Shown piece by piece: positions 1 through 11,700 of a DNA stretch of 64,000 nucleotides (its first letter is position 1; each line of letters opens with the position of its first letter). Made by a program: the position numbers and the translations under genes. The stretch is from contig JANSLP010000086.1 of the NCBI GenBank assembly GCA_029298735.1, forward strand, positions 1 through 64,000, read 5' to 3'. The DNA comes from Ophiostoma sp. CBS 140.51. Taxonomy: Eukaryota > Ascomycota > Sordariomycetes > Ophiostomatales > Ophiostomataceae. Under the pieces are notes generated by a model. It searched no databases, had not been told where the DNA came from, and saw only the letters and a program-made list of their open reading frames with translations.

Positions 1-270
1 TGTCATTGTCACGGCGTTTACTGGTTTATTTTTGTCTTTTGCTTTGTCTATTGGCTTCTACAAGCAGCCACCTCTTTCAATACATTTCCTTGAGTCTTTT
101 CTTTTGTGAAAGGGTTGTAATAATAAATATAAACCCCCAGTTGCAAAATTCCCATTAAATGACAACTTTCGTGGACAAACTTTTGTCATTTTCTCATTAC
201 ATCAAGTCAAGACGACCTTTTACTCTATTCGGATCCCTTGGTACAGCTTCATATGTATCTCGTTCTCTCT
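1..270. other. Intergenic, 3' flank of the Zn2Cys6 gene
   Basis: AT-rich sequence beyond the stop codon of the reverse-strand transcription factor gene. It probably carries that gene's 3' untranslated region. No convincing ORF or RNA gene was seen. Confidence 0.5.
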
Positions 271-3200
271 TCAGTACGCAGAGAACCCACTCAGCAAGTC
301 GTGAATGTCCATGGGCAGATCGAGTCCTCTCCACTCAAAACTGTTGCTATTTCCACTTCTGTCGTCCATGCCCAAGTCGGGCTCAAACAGGGCTGGGCTA
401 ATCATGGACAGCGGGACATCGTTCAAGTCGGTTGAGCTGTCGACGACAAAGGAGTCTCGTCCGCTGTTCTGGTGGCCGTTTTGCTGCTGCCGTGCTTGGG
501 CCGACAGCTGCATAAACGTCAACAAGGCTTGCGCCTGGGCGGCGTCTGCACTGCTTCCACCCGGCCCACCCGGTGCCGGCTCGTACCCGTTGGCATGGGC
601 GGCCGCACTATGATGTTGCCCCGACGGGGAGTCAAACTTGAAGTAGTTTAGCGACGACGCAGTGGGCCGGCGGGACCTCCCTGTGGCGGTCGCAGTAGTA
701 CCTCCCGCCTCCGGAAAGACGGCCGACTGGGACGGACTGACGTGGTTAGCGTTGGCAGTTGTACCATTTCCATTCATCAAGTCGCCATCGAGAAAGGTGG
801 AAGAAGCACCGGTTGGATCGCTGTATGTCGAGAGCGGTGCCGGCGGCGGCTGCTGCTGCTGTTGCTGCTGCTGTTGTTGTTGGGGTGCCACTGCCTGTAG
901 ACTGGGATGTTGAAGGTTGGAGTGGGCCATGGCCAGGGCCATCTGCTGTTGGGCTTGGGTCACCGCCTGAGACTGTGTTTGGGTCTGTTGAGACGGCGCC
1001 TGTTGTGGCAGCGACGCCGGCGACAGCTGCGGCTGGCTGTTGCTGCGTGTCCAGGAGGTGTACTGCCGGTCGTCCACAGAGGCCGAGGCAGACTGCCGGC
1101 TCTGAACTCTGCCGGTCGCCCCGCTGGAACGAACCGGCTTCTCCTTTTCCTTGGTGACTCTCGTCTTCTTCTTCCTCCGTTGGTGGTCGTCTTCAGCCCG
1201 TCCACTGACACCACTGACACTCCGGTCTCTCTTGTTGTGGCTGGTCTCCTGCTGCTCCTCCACTTGCTCATCGGCATCAACCTCGCTCTCATCGCCCCCA
1301 CCCTGATCACCCTCCAGCTGTGACTCCAGTGCCTCCAGGTTCTGCTCCATGGCCGTGCGGGCATTCCAGAACGCGGCGCACCGTTTGTAGGTGAGGTACA
1401 GCACGTCAAACCGGGACTTGATGAGTGTCTGCTGGTGGGTCGCCGCTGCCGTTCCAGAAGCACCTCGGTCGGCCTGCCCTCGAGACCGTGGAACGGCCAC
1501 ATGCCGCCGCACCAGCTGCACCGCCGCCGCCAACCAGAGTGTGCTGAGCAAAAACGGATTAATGTGCTGAATGTGCTCCTCGCAGCTGCGGTTGACAATC
1601 GTCAAAATGTTGTCGGCGGCCTCAAAGTAGGGGAGGACCGCAGGGTTGTCGAGGGGACTCCCACTCCCTCGAGCGGAAACAAAAGAAGAGGAGGATGCTT
1701 TCGACGGCGTCTGCCGAAAGTGCTGGGCATGGCTGCCAAACAGCTCGTAGCGGTGGATCATGAGCCGCGTCAGCTGGGTCATGACATAGATGTTGTAGAT
1801 GCCGCAGTGCAGTTGACGGAGGGAGGGAGACGGTGTTTCCGCAGAGGAAAAGAGGTTGTACGTCGTCGGGGGCTCCGCCTCACCGAAACTCAAAAACTGG
1901 TTGCGGTACTGCAGGTGTGCTGGCAACGCCAGGACAAAACACTGGACACAGTTTGCCAGAATCTCCAGTTTCTGGCGGGCCTCCTCGACGGGACACGGGC
2001 CGGGTGGGCTGGCTCTCCTTTTTGGTTTGGGCGACGCAGATGCTGACTTGGCGGTCGCAGCTGGCGCATGCCGGTCCTCTTCCTGGAAGGGCACACCGCG
2101 TGGACTCGAAATGATGCGTGCATCCTTCATCAGCGAGTTGATGACCAGAAACCAAGCTTTGGGGGAGTGGTTGCCCGAGGCCTGCAGCGCCTTCCAGCGG
2201 CGCACAGGGTCCAGCTCCATGAAGCAGCTCCTCCTTCTTTTGGTCCTCGCTTCTTCTGTCCTCGCTCCGCTCGTTTCTTTGGTCCTCGCTGCGCTCGCCT
2301 CTCTCGCATCTCTCGCATCGCTGTCAAACCAATCCGCATCGTCCACCGGCAACAGTGTCTCCATTTGCGTCCAGTCCACTGCCGTCGGCGTTCTCCTGAT
2401 GGTACTCGCAAACACGTCCATCTCCCAAATGGCCCACCAGGCCCGTCGCTTCTCCTCGGCATCCCGCCACGATGTAGAGGAGGACGGCGACGCTTTCGCG
2501 TCCACCAAGTGCAGATTCATCTCGTACGCCAGCCGCACACACATGCCCAGCGACCGCCATGCCCGGCCGTGCACACCTCGCGTGAGCTCACAGTGCGTGC
2601 AAATGATGCATGCTTGGAGGATGACAAGGGTCGGGGGGTCGTCGCCGCACTCGTCGAGCGCGCGCTCAATCAGGCGGCGGGACATGTCTAGGAAGTGTTC
2701 GGGAGACGGAACCACCGCCACCGGAGGTGGGGGTGGCATCGACGTCGGAGGCGGCATGGTCGTCGTTGTCATCGTTTGAGGCGCGCTGGCGTCGATGGCC
2801 ATCAGCATGGGGTCAATGTGCAGCACGTCTGCAGCAGACTGCGTCTGTGTCGACGTCGACGGTTGGTGGGCCGACTGTTGGACCGCCTGTCCGGCGGTCT
2901 CCGCTGTCTCGGGCGCAAAACGCACCGCATACCCCATCATGGCTGTCAGGAGAGCAAACAGCTGCACGGGCGACGCCACCGCGCCCAACTTTTCGCCAAA
3001 CGACGGCTGGTGGAACAGGTTAATGGCCACCATGTTGGCAAAGTAGCCCTGGATCGAAGCGCGCAGCATCGACTCGGAGACGCCCAGGGTCGAGCAGGCC
3101 TGCTGGACGAGACTCAACGCCTGAGGGGAGGGGGCGGAGGGCGACGCATGCGCGTTGTGTTCTGTCGGTCGGCCGGAAAGGTCGTCCCCACCGTCACCAC

Positions 3201-4232
3201 CTACAGCGGCTCCGTTGGCTCCGTTATCGTTATCCTTCTCCGGCGTCGACGCTTCATGCGACGGGTGCAGGATAAAGGACAGGTCGTTGATGTTGAGTCT
3301 GGAGTTGCGTCGTCTCTGCGTCCACTCGTCATTGGTGGTGCCGGCTGGCGATGTGGTGCCAGTGCCAGTGCCAGTGCCAGTGCGTGCACTCTTGTCGGGA
3401 GCCCTCTCCCTTTCGGCGGTTGCTCTTTCTCTCTCGGCTGGCACTGCAGGTTGCGCCTGGCGTCTGCTCGACTCTTTTCGAGAAGACCCCCTTTGTCGTT
3501 CATCCTCATCCTCTTCCTCTTCCTCATCATCGTCTTCAAAAACACTCTCAAAGACGCTTTCAAACGACGTCTCGCCACGGCTGCGTCTGTTCACGTTACG
3601 GGGACGGTTGCCGCTGCCGCTGCCGCTGCCGCTGCCGCTGCCACTGCCATTGTTGTTCGTGGAGCTGTTGTTGCCATTTACGCCATTGTTGGTGTCATTG
3701 CCCTCCCTCGTCTCGCCCTCCGAAACAGACGATGCCGGCGAGCGTGAGGACCGCTTATCACGCCCGGCCGTGTTGCGGGCGTTGGCATTCGTAGAAGTGC
3801 CATTGGCGTGACTGTTGCTGTTGCCACCGTTTGTGCTGCCGTTTGAGCTTCCATTGGCACTTCCGTTTGTGCTTCCTTCACGGTCCCTGTACCGTCTCTT
3901 GTGCCGCTGGAGCGAGCCTACCACGCGGTTAGCCATGTTGTCTCGTCTCTCGCCGGATTCATCTGCCAGCTTCGCATACCTATCTTTGGCCCCGGCTTCT
4001 TGGGCCGCAGAGGATACTCGCACACTTGGTTCGTCTGGATACACACCTGGCAGTGCGGCAGTGTGCGGTCACACTTGACTTTGCGTCTGAGAAGGTTAGT
4101 GGTGTAATTACAACGTACAGCAGCGTACAATGTGATTCGAATAGAGAATGGTGCGAGTTACCTCCTGCACAATTGACAGGCAATCTCGGCAATGGTGCGT
4201 GGCCGTGCGGCCTCGTCCGACTCTGCCCACAT
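271..4232 (-). CDS. Zn2Cys6 transcription factor with fungal-specific middle homology region
   Basis: Three exons on the reverse strand: 4232-4162, 4086-3980 and 3917-271, giving 1274 aa. Residues 19-46 form a canonical C-x2-C-x6-C-x6-C-x2-C-x6-C zinc cluster (C19, C22, C29, C36, C39, C46) that is only complete after splicing the 75-bp first intron, followed by KKPGPKIG and a basic linker that needs the 62-bp second intron to rejoin the long frame. The start ATG at 4232 is the nearest in-frame one upstream of the zinc cluster. After the DNA-binding part come low-complexity S/N/G runs, a (GS)n run, an acidic E/D stretch, then a region resembling the fungal transcription factor domain (about residues 330-830). 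The C-terminal third is rich in Q, S and P with a long Q run (841-890 on the + strand). Family knowledge says such proteins are nuclear, bind CGG-type sites and often regulate neighbouring genes. Its target pathway cannot be read from sequence. Confidence 0.88.
841..890 (-). repeat. CAG/CAA repeat encoding polyglutamine in the transcription factor
   Basis: On the + strand this is a run of tgc/tgt units; in the gene it gives about eleven consecutive glutamines followed by prolines. It lies in the putative activation region and is likely length-variable between strains (inference). Confidence 0.8.
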
Positions 4233-5773
4233 GCTGGCGTGGGTGTGTGTATGCGTAGTGACGATTGTTGACGTCGCCGTGTTAGTTGTGTCTTTGCTAC
4301 GAGTCTCTCTCGCCACAATGATTGATCATGCCTGGGCTGTTCCGAGTGTTGATGCTTAGAGATGATTGCAAATGCTGATGACGACAATGAATGGATGGGG
4401 CACGCGAGAACAGAAGTGTCAAGTAAGGTTTACAAAAGAGAAATGCCAAAAAAATAAAAAATAAAAAAGATGGAGACATGGGGTCAAGGGAAGCGGCGTA
4501 GGGAGAGTACTTTGACAGGTCGATCAGAGACAACTGAGAGGAAGAGCAGAGGACACCCTCACAAGACACCACCTCGGAAAAGCTAGCCTTGGGCTTTCTC
4601 CAACATTTCCTTCCCAAACGATATTATGATGGCTAGTCTTCCTGCACTGATTTCCGACCTGTTTTTGACGGTTGCCATCAAGCACGATTCCCCTCACAAA
4701 AGGTTGCATGTGCCTCACAAGGAGGATGGCTACTACACTGCAGAACTAGAGAAAGGAGGACATGACGGAGCCGCTGTTTGCAGCTGGAGTGGAGAATCAA
4801 AAGGTAAAAGGTTGGGGTAGACAGGAGGTGAGAGACAAAAAAACAAAAAAGACTGGAAAATGAGATGCGAGGGAGCAAGCAGAAATCAAAAGGATTCATT
4901 GGACTGTGTTAGAGAGACAAGACTTGCCCCAGCGCTCCACAGTTTGCCCCAGGTCTTTCTGACAAAACGCGGGGATTCCTACACAATCAAGTGGCACGTA
5001 CCGTCGTATTACGAGGGTCATAAGGAGATTGAATCCACATGACAAGAAGAACAGAGAGAAAGAGAGAAAGAGAGAAGGACAGAAAGACAGAAAGACAGAA
5101 AGACAGAACGAGCTTGTCTGTCTGGGGAAGGATGTTCAAGACGCCGGTCATCCACTTATCTTGAGGCGACTGACAGGCTGCTTTGGGCGTCCAAACAACC
5201 GCTTATGCCTGGATTAGCGCGGTCTTGGACTGGCCCAGGGCACTTATACTTGACCCCACCTCTGCTCGGCCTAACTTCGTGGGGAAAGATGATTGGGGCC
5301 AACCGACCCAAAAGCTCGGAGAATTCATCCGAAGATGGTGCGAAGCAAATCAGAGGCGAGGGATTGCAAGTTCAAGTTTTCACACAACGGCGAATTCGAC
5401 CTGCACCCTGTTCAAGGAGATGAGTCGTCAAATGGAAGAAGTCAGAAAAGGAAAGGAGTGACAGGAAAGATGAATGAGGGAAAAGCGCAGCCAAGGGACC
5501 AGCCTCCAGTTCGGTTAGGCGGGAAGTGGAAAGACGACAGAAAAAAACAAATAAAAAGTAAAAGAAGAACAGAACCGGCCCATGCGGGGAACGGCTCCAT
5601 CTCAGCGAAAGTCGGCCAGCTTGCTCACACACATCGTCACCATCACTGACGTTGTATTGTACCTGTTGACGTTGACATTGATGTTGATGTTGAATGTTTT
5701 CATTGATCTATTTTGTAACTCTTGTCAACTGTAAGTGTCAACTGTAACGTCGACCTGCCTGCTTCGCATGGCT
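4233..5773. other. Intergenic, regulator promoter and simple repeats
   Basis: This 1.5 kb lies between the 5' end of the regulator and the 3' end of the hydrolase gene. It holds a purine-rich AGA/GACAGAAA microsatellite-like stretch at about 5045-5107. ORFs here are short with biased composition and no recognisable domain; no gene is called. Confidence 0.5.
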
Positions 5774-6637
5774 TTACTCGTAATACACCTTGTTGATCAG
5801 AGTGCCAATCTCGGCAATCTCGACGCGCATGTCGTCCTCGTGCTTGAGCGACAGCTTGGGCGTCCGCATCGCGCCAATGCCGGGACCCGTGCCCGTCATG
5901 ATAATGGTGCCGCGCTCCAGCGTCGTGCCTTGCGAGAGGAAGGAAATGGTGGTGGGGATGTCGAAAATCATTTCGCCCGTGTTGGAGTCTTGGACGGTCT
6001 CGCCGTTTAGGATGGCCTTGATGGACAGACTGTGAGGATCCTTGATGGCCGAGGGCGCCACCAGGACCGGCCCAATGGGACACGACGCATCCAGGCCTTT
6101 GGAGAAGCACCACTGGCTGTTCTTGAACTGCTGCGCCCGCGCGCTGACGTCGTTGCTCGCCGTGTACCCCAGGACGTACTCGAGAGCGCGTTCTTTGGGA
6201 ATGTCGCGGCCCGTTTTCGAGATGACGAGAGACAACTCTGCCTCGTAGTCGCTGGTGCCGTCCTGGGCAATCTTGGGAATGTTGACGCGGGCGGGCGCCG
6301 GCCCGGCGAGCGCGGTGCGCGGCTTGATGAAGAGCACGGGCGTGTCCGGGATGGGCATGTTGGCCTCGCGGGCGTGGTCGCGGTAGTTGAGGCCCATGCA
6401 CCGGATAATGGGGACCTGGTCGATCCGGAGGGGCGACAGCAGAGTGCCAATGGTGAGGGTGCGATCCGTCACCTCCCCCTCGAAAACGTCGCCCTCGACG
6501 ACGTTGGCGGTGACGGTCTCGCCCTTTTCGAGCGCGAGGCCGAGGTCGGGCACCTTGGCGGCGTCAATCTGCCCCAGGTGTTCCTGGCCGTCCTCTTGGG
6601 CGAGGAAGCGCACGAGATGTGTCCAGTTGGGGGCCAT
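5774..6637 (-). CDS. Fumarylacetoacetate hydrolase (FAH) family protein
   Basis: Intronless, 287 aa. The FAH fold signatures are visible in order: MGLNYRDHA (81-89), PVLFIKPRTAL (100-110), the metal-ligand segment DYEAEL with E132 and E134, GYTASNDVSAR with D163 (158-167), FSKGLD with K180, and GTIIMTGTGPGIG (243-255). The metal ligands expected of the family (E, E, D) are all present, so the enzyme looks active. Family members cleave C-C bonds in 2,4-diketo acids or isomerise/decarboxylate related compounds; examples are fumarylpyruvate hydrolase and 2,4-diketo-3-deoxy-L-fuconate hydrolase. The size fits the short bacterial-type branch rather than tyrosine-pathway FAH (about 420 aa). The start at 6637 was chosen because the FAH N-terminal domain begins there; the 82 in-frame residues upstream are leader-like. 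Exact substrate unknown; the neighbouring dehydrogenases suggest a sugar-acid or aromatic catabolic route (inference). Confidence 0.87.
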   Translation of the reverse strand: MAPNWTHLVRFLAQEDGQEHLGQIDAAKVPDLGLALEKGETVTANVVEGDVFEGEVTDRTLTIGTLLSPLRIDQVPIIRCMGLNYRDHAREANMPIPDTPVLFIKPRTALAGPAPARVNIPKIAQDGTSDYEAELSLVISKTGRDIPKERALEYVLGYTASNDVSARAQQFKNSQWCFSKGLDASCPIGPVLVAPSAIKDPHSLSIKAILNGETVQDSNTGEMIFDIPTTISFLSQGTTLERGTIIMTGTGPGIGAMRTPKLSLKHEDDMRVEIAEIGTLINKVYYE

Positions 6638-7066
6638 TGTGTGGAGGGGAGGTGGTGATGTTGATGCGAGGCTGTGTTGAAGTTGGTGGAGGGGTAATGA
6701 GAAAAGAAGTCGAGATGAATGTAAAAAGAAATTGGGGACGGGCTGCTTTTGTTTGTTTTTGTCAAGGCAGACCCTGGAGACAATGACGTGCGTGGGGATG
6801 CGATGGGGATGGAGATACGCGGGGACCTGGATATACGGAGATGCAAATGGGGAAAGTGTAGCAGAAAGAGAGGAAAAGGCCAATGAGAAGAGTAGAAACA
6901 GTATTCATGCACGGGTGCGGACGAATTTCGGAAAACGGGCTTGGCTTTTTTCGCTTTTTTCACGTTTTCTGTGTGTCGGATTGGTCGTGTGTTTGGCAAT
7001 GGATCCGATCGTGATGGAGGGGTCTCTTCTTATTTCTCGTCTTGCTCTTCTGCCTGTCGTGCCGCT

Positions 7067-7073
7067 TATATAA
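7067..7073 (-). promoter_or_regulatory. TATA-like box, putative, upstream of FAH gene
   Basis: Reads TATATAA on the reverse strand, about 430 bp upstream of the hydrolase start codon. This distance would imply a long leader, so the assignment is tentative. Confidence 0.3.
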
Positions 7074-7508
7074 ACGTGAATAATTGGACAAGACGTAGAT
7101 GTTGAGAAACGTAGGACAATGAGGGGTGATGCCAGAAGCGAGCAGTTTAGAGAAGATGAACTACTATGTGAAATGAAAGTAGAATCAGTTGAACAAACAC
7201 AACTGAAGAGAAGAGAGTATTGAAGTAAGTTTACGACGTACAAACACAAACACGCCTCCGACGCCCACATGCGCGATCTCGGCAGATGCATGCCACTTGG
7301 GGGACAGAGTTTAACCGTTGGCCGTTGAGTTGAAGTCACTTGGGGCACGCGGGATGGTCAAGAAGGAGCTAGGCGGCATGGTGCCTGAATCGGTGGAGGG
7401 GCAAACAATCGACAAGGGGGAAAAGTAAACCGAGAAAACAGAATCAAGACGACGAATAAAAACTTGAGCAACTCTAAAACCGCATATCCGGGTCAGCTCT
7501 GACCGAGA

Positions 7509-7590
7509 TTGACAAAACTGACAAAACTGACAAAACTGACAAAACTGACAAAACTGACAAAACTGACAAAAATGACAAAAATGACAAAAC
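7509..7590. repeat. 9-bp tandem repeat (tgacaaaac)n
   Basis: About nine head-to-tail copies of tgacaaaac, the last two changed to tgacaaaaa. It is intergenic, between the FAH and SDR genes. It gives artificial Cys/Gln/Phe-rich ORFs on the reverse strand that have no coding support. Confidence 0.9.
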
Positions 7591-7850
7591 GATGAGGAAT
7601 CAAATCTAAAGAGAGAAGACACTTGCTGTGAATAATAAAGACAATCCTCACACAAGCAGTTGGCGGCCATCGGCAGGTCTGGCCCGATAGTGTGGAGCGT
7701 GGCACAAGTGGCGCCGCTCCAATAGCTCCAACAGCTTCACTTCGGATATGTGGGGGCAAACACGGCAGGATCAAACATACACAGTCGTCGACATTTATTC
7801 CAGCTATTTACATTGTTCTCAGCGTCGGCCAGTCTGCCTGCTACGCGCCC

Positions 7851-8771
7851 TCAAAACTTGAGAGGAGGCATCGCCGCCACCGGACCCGTGAACCCTTCAC
7901 CCGTCGCCGCCGCCGTCTTGCCGCTGTCCGCCAACAGAATCTGGCCATTGACTGCCGAAGCCAGGTCCGACGCCAAAAAGGCAGCGACGTACGCAATCTC
8001 TGCCGGCTCGGCCGTCCGGTTGTAGTACTTGTGCTCCTGGCCCTTCTCGAAGAGGCCGCCGCGCTCAAAGAATTTGGCGTGTGTCGCCTCGACGTCTTCC
8101 CGGCTCGCCTCGACGCGGTACTCGTTGCCGGCCTCGGCCAGTTTCGATGATGTGAGGATGGACGACTTGGTGCAGCCGGGCGCCACGCCATTGACGCGAA
8201 TGTTGGACGATGCGAGCTGCACGGACCCGCTCTCGACGATGCCGTTGCAGGCCTTTTTGACGGCCGTATAGACCAAATCGGCATACGCGCCGGCGTACGC
8301 AGCACAGGACGATGTGATGACTACCGACCCTTTAGACTGAGGCTTTGCCGGCGACGTGACGGCCATCGCCTGGCTGCCGTACTTGACGGCCAGGTACGGC
8401 GCCTTTTGCATCACCTCGACGGCACGCATAAACTGGTCCGCCGACAGCGTGTCCAGCGACCGGTAGACGGCATAGCCCGCGTTGGCTAGAAAAAAGTCGA
8501 AACGGCCGTGTTTCCGCAGAATATCTTGCAACACTGCGACTGTCTGCTCTTCCGATGCGACGTCCAGCACGCGGCCTTCCACCAGTGTCGACAGCCCCAA
8601 ACTTTTGACCTCGTCCTTCAAAGAGCCCATCGACCCCAGGTTGAGGTCGCACGCATAGACGGCGGCGGCACCGGCCTGTGCCAGCGCAATCACCATGGAC
8701 CGGCCGATGCCGTAGGCTGAGCCGGCGCCTGTGACCAGGCCGACCTGGCCTTCCAGAGAGATGCCGAGCAT
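7851..8771 (-). CDS. Short-chain dehydrogenase/reductase (classical SDR)
   Basis: Intronless, 306 aa. The Rossmann nucleotide motif TGAGSAYGIG is at residues 14-23, an acidic residue (D42) ends the second beta strand, which usually favours NAD(H), and the NAG motif is at 97-99. The catalytic Ser is about S155 (VITSSC), with Y168 and K172 in the YxxxK motif, so the active site is intact. Residues 190-200 (IRVNGVAPG) match the usual SDR C-terminal segment. An extension of about 30 residues rich in A, G and P ends the protein without a peroxisomal SKL. The start at 8771 is the first Met, directly before the Rossmann fold. It sits between a FAH-family hydrolase and a broken transporter; a role in oxidising a hydroxyl of the same substrate is inference. 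Confidence 0.88.
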   Translation of the reverse strand: MLGISLEGQVGLVTGAGSAYGIGRSMVIALAQAGAAAVYACDLNLGSMGSLKDEVKSLGLSTLVEGRVLDVASEEQTVAVLQDILRKHGRFDFFLANAGYAVYRSLDTLSADQFMRAVEVMQKAPYLAVKYGSQAMAVTSPAKPQSKGSVVITSSCAAYAGAYADLVYTAVKKACNGIVESGSVQLASSNIRVNGVAPGCTKSSILTSSKLAEAGNEYRVEASREDVEATHAKFFERGGLFEKGQEHKYYNRTAEPAEIAYVAAFLASDLASAVNGQILLADSGKTAAATGEGFTGPVAAMPPLKF

Positions 8772-9829
8772 TTTGTGTGGGGGGTTGAGGTGGGTGGCGT
8801 AGAGGGTGAGTGGATAGGTGAGTGTCGTGTGAGTGTCTTGTGAGGTGGTATGAGACAGATGTGGTATTCTCGTAGATTGACTGTGACAGATATCGAAATT
8901 ATGATGTATTATGATTGTATTTAACGATCAACAAGTGATGCACTCGCTCAGAATATAATAGTACGATGGCTCCCCTCACAGACTTGACAGGAAGCTCTAC
9001 ACCCGGATCGCCACGCGACGCGCTCCGACCGCACTATTCAGTATTCAGCATTCAGTATTCGGGGTCGAAGAGAGGTTGACAAAAGACTGCGAGTAGGTTG
9101 TCTCGCTCCTCTTCGTTAGTCTTCGCTGTTTCTTCTCTTCTTCCTGGCCCTCGCCTTTCATCTCGTCCTCTTTCTTCTACTCCTCGCTCTCTGCGGACAG
9201 TCTTGTCCGCTAGCAACAACGCCGGTCTCTTTAGTCTGCCCAGTCTTACTTGTTTACCCCGCGGGACAACACAAGTAGAATTATTGGAGAGGAGCAAAAT
9301 GTAAGACAAAAGGCAAAAAGACAGAAAAACAGAAAGACACAGAAAGACAGACAGGAGACCGTCTGGGATCACCGTCGAATATGGCCCGAAAACTGTCCGT
9401 GAGAATAAGTGGGGCTGAATGGTGTTAGTCGAATGTGGTGATTTGGAAAAGCAGCGTGACTGTCTGCTTCTTATTTTCTTTTCATTTTCATGGGGAGCAA
9501 CGCATTCCCATGTTCGTGTTGTCTTGTGGTTGCATCTCAAATAGTATTATTGTTAAATTGATAGTACTGCGTGTCATAGGGGTAAAGGCGAGTAGCACTG
9601 TACTGAATTTTGCACACAAACGATACGAGAGCATACTGCGTAGATGGAAATCAGGAACAGAACTTGCGTTATTGGTATATTGGAAGTAAGAAGAGAAGCA
9701 ATTAATGAGGAGGTAAAGTCAATAAAATTAAGAGAAAAGAAATAAAAAAGGAGTAGTCAACAGTGATGGATATCACGATTCAATAACACCCCAGACACTC
9801 CTTCCATCACTCCACACCCGGTGTCTCTC
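8772..9829. other. Intergenic, SDR promoter and 3' flank of transporter pseudogene
   Basis: Mostly non-coding. A short imperfect repeat of ttcag(t/c)att occurs at 9038-9061, and a purine-rich stretch (gacagaaa-like) at about 9303-9350. The ORFs found here have no recognisable domain. Confidence 0.5.
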
Positions 9830-11700
9830 TCACGCCGAAACCTCTGCCTTTTCGTGGTTGCTGGTGCTCGCTTTCTCGTGGCTGCCGGCGGTGGCTGTTG
9901 TGGCAGCATCCATGTCGGACGACGGCTGCAGTCCCTTGGCCGCCAGAATGTCCACCTTGGTCTGCTCGCGGTGGTAGATCTGGCGCGAGACGTGGTCCGT
10001 CAGGTAGTGGTCAAAGTCACGCAGGCAAAGGGCGGCAATCAAGCAGACGAAACCCAGGGCCATGGCCGTGTAAAACACGTAGGCATACGACTCGCTGTAG
10101 GCTTCCGAGATGCTGTCATTGGCCACCTGGAGGATGGACGAATTCATGCCGGGCACGGCCAGCAGGGCGTCCTGGGTACCGGCGCCGGCGGCCGTCAGAA
10201 GGGCAGGGACACTCGAGGCGGGCAGACCGGCGCCCTCGACGGCCGGCACGACAATCGACTCGTACTTGCCGGGCAGTTTGTTGGTGTAGATGGCGACAAA
10301 AATCGAGGAAAAGATGCTGCCCAGAACAACACGCGACGCCGAGACAATGGCGAAGCCGACACCCAGGTCGCTCTCCGAGACAATGTACTGGACCATGAGC
10401 ATGGTGAAGATTTCGCCCCAGCCCATGGGGAACGACGCCAGAAAGGAGACGGCAATGGACTGGCCCTTGCGCGACGCGGCAATGGTGGCGCCAGCGCCCA
10501 AAAACGCCGTCATCCAAGCCGAGCCGACAATCAGCTGCCACTTCAAGTGCTTGACGGTGTTGTAGAGGGGGCCGATAATCATGATGCCCGCCCAGGCGCC
10601 CAGGTTGACCACACTGGACATCCAGCCAATCTGTTCCCAGCCGGTCGAGGACGACCCGAAGATAAAGGAGACGGTCGACGGCTAGAGAATGAACAATGCG
10701 GTCTGGAGGCAGCCGGTAATGGACGAGATGATGACGACACAGGTAAAACCGCGCACGTCCGACCAGAAATGCATGGGTACAATGGGGTAGCGCTGTTTGC
10801 GGTAGATTTCGTAAAACACAAACAGGACAAGGGTGACGCCGCCAGAGACAATGAGGCCGATAACGTGGCCCGACTTCCAGGGGTAGGTGGTGCCGCCCCA
10901 GGAGATGCCCAGCATGAGCAGCACCAGACCGGCAACCAGCAAGATGGTGCCGACATAGTCAATGTTGGCCAGGCTGTGTCTCTTCGAATGCTTCTCGCCG
11001 TGCATTTGCACAAACGAGGGTGGATGGTAAAAGACAAACCACAGGGCCGTGCCAATGACCATCAGAATAATGTAAATGTAAAAGATCCAGCGCCACGACG
11101 ACAAGTGAGCCAGGCGCGCACCCAAAAACGGACCGAACCCCGTGGCAATCACATTGGGCACGACTACAATCATGGTGCCCAAAAACTTGCCCTTGTTGGA
11201 CAGCAGCTCGCCCGTCAGCAGAGGGTACGACCCAGGGATGCCGGCAGCCAGGCCGAGCACGGCATTGGCACCAATCAGCTGGTTCATGCTCTGGGCCGTC
11301 GCCGCCACGATGCCGCCGATAATGCCAATGACATTGGCTGTAAGGCAATGTTGCGGCGGCCAAACTGGTCCGAGTTGCGGCCAAACAGCAGGATGGAAAT
11401 GGCCTGGGCAATGGTCCAGACAATTGAAAAGAGATATCCGTTGGTGCTGGGGCCAATGTCTTCGTTGATAATCGAAATGACACCGGCCGCGGCCTCAAAG
11501 GCGAAATAGGTGCCGGCCAAGTTGAAGGCGGTACCGGCAAAGGTGCCCAGGAAACGCCAGCTCGAGTAGTAGCCCTGCGGCAAGGTGTCGACCTCGGCGG
11601 CTAGGGCCTGCGAACGGAGCTCGTCCTGCTTGACTTCCTGGTCGAGGTCGGTAACACCAGAGTACGCATGGTCCGGCGCAGGGCCGATTTCGTCGGTCAT
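9830..11700 (-). pseudogene. Broken MFS transporter (TRI12/DHA-type, 14-TM class)
   Basis: Three ORF pieces join into one MFS protein of about 623 aa if two lesions are undone. Piece one starts at 11700 (MTDEIGP) and carries the MFS signature GRNSDQFGRR. Near 11340-11343 the frame jumps: the sequence continues as NVIGIIGGIVAATAQSM in another frame, consistent with loss of one base. Piece two then ends at an in-frame TAG (10682-10684) inside LFIL-stop-PSTVSF, where relatives normally have Trp; TGG to TAG is a single G-to-A change. The frame then stays open to 9830 through the last helices and a hydrophilic tail. The total of 1871 bp is exactly one short of a multiple of three. Intact members are plasma-membrane efflux or siderophore/toxin exporters. 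Two independent lesions argue for a real pseudogene; assembly error is the alternative. Confidence 0.8.

Larger units (their letters stand above)
6638..7850. other. Intergenic, FAH gene promoter and 3' flank of SDR gene
   Basis: Contains the 5' leader of the hydrolase gene, a TATA-like element near 7067 and a 9-bp tandem repeat (listed separately). No further coding sequence is supported. Confidence 0.5.

Noticed and set aside
1856..2779. 307-codon + strand ORF within the transcription factor
   Set aside because: Shadow of the long Zn2Cys6 reading frame with no motif of its own.
7509..7590. CRISPR-like array
   Set aside because: The copies are contiguous 9-mers without spacers, in a eukaryotic genome.
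9821..11509. 562-codon ORF on the + strand opposite the broken transporter
   Set aside because: It is a shadow of the reverse-strand MFS sequence: composition is Arg/His/Gly biased and has no domain, while the opposite strand carries clear transmembrane and MFS motifs.
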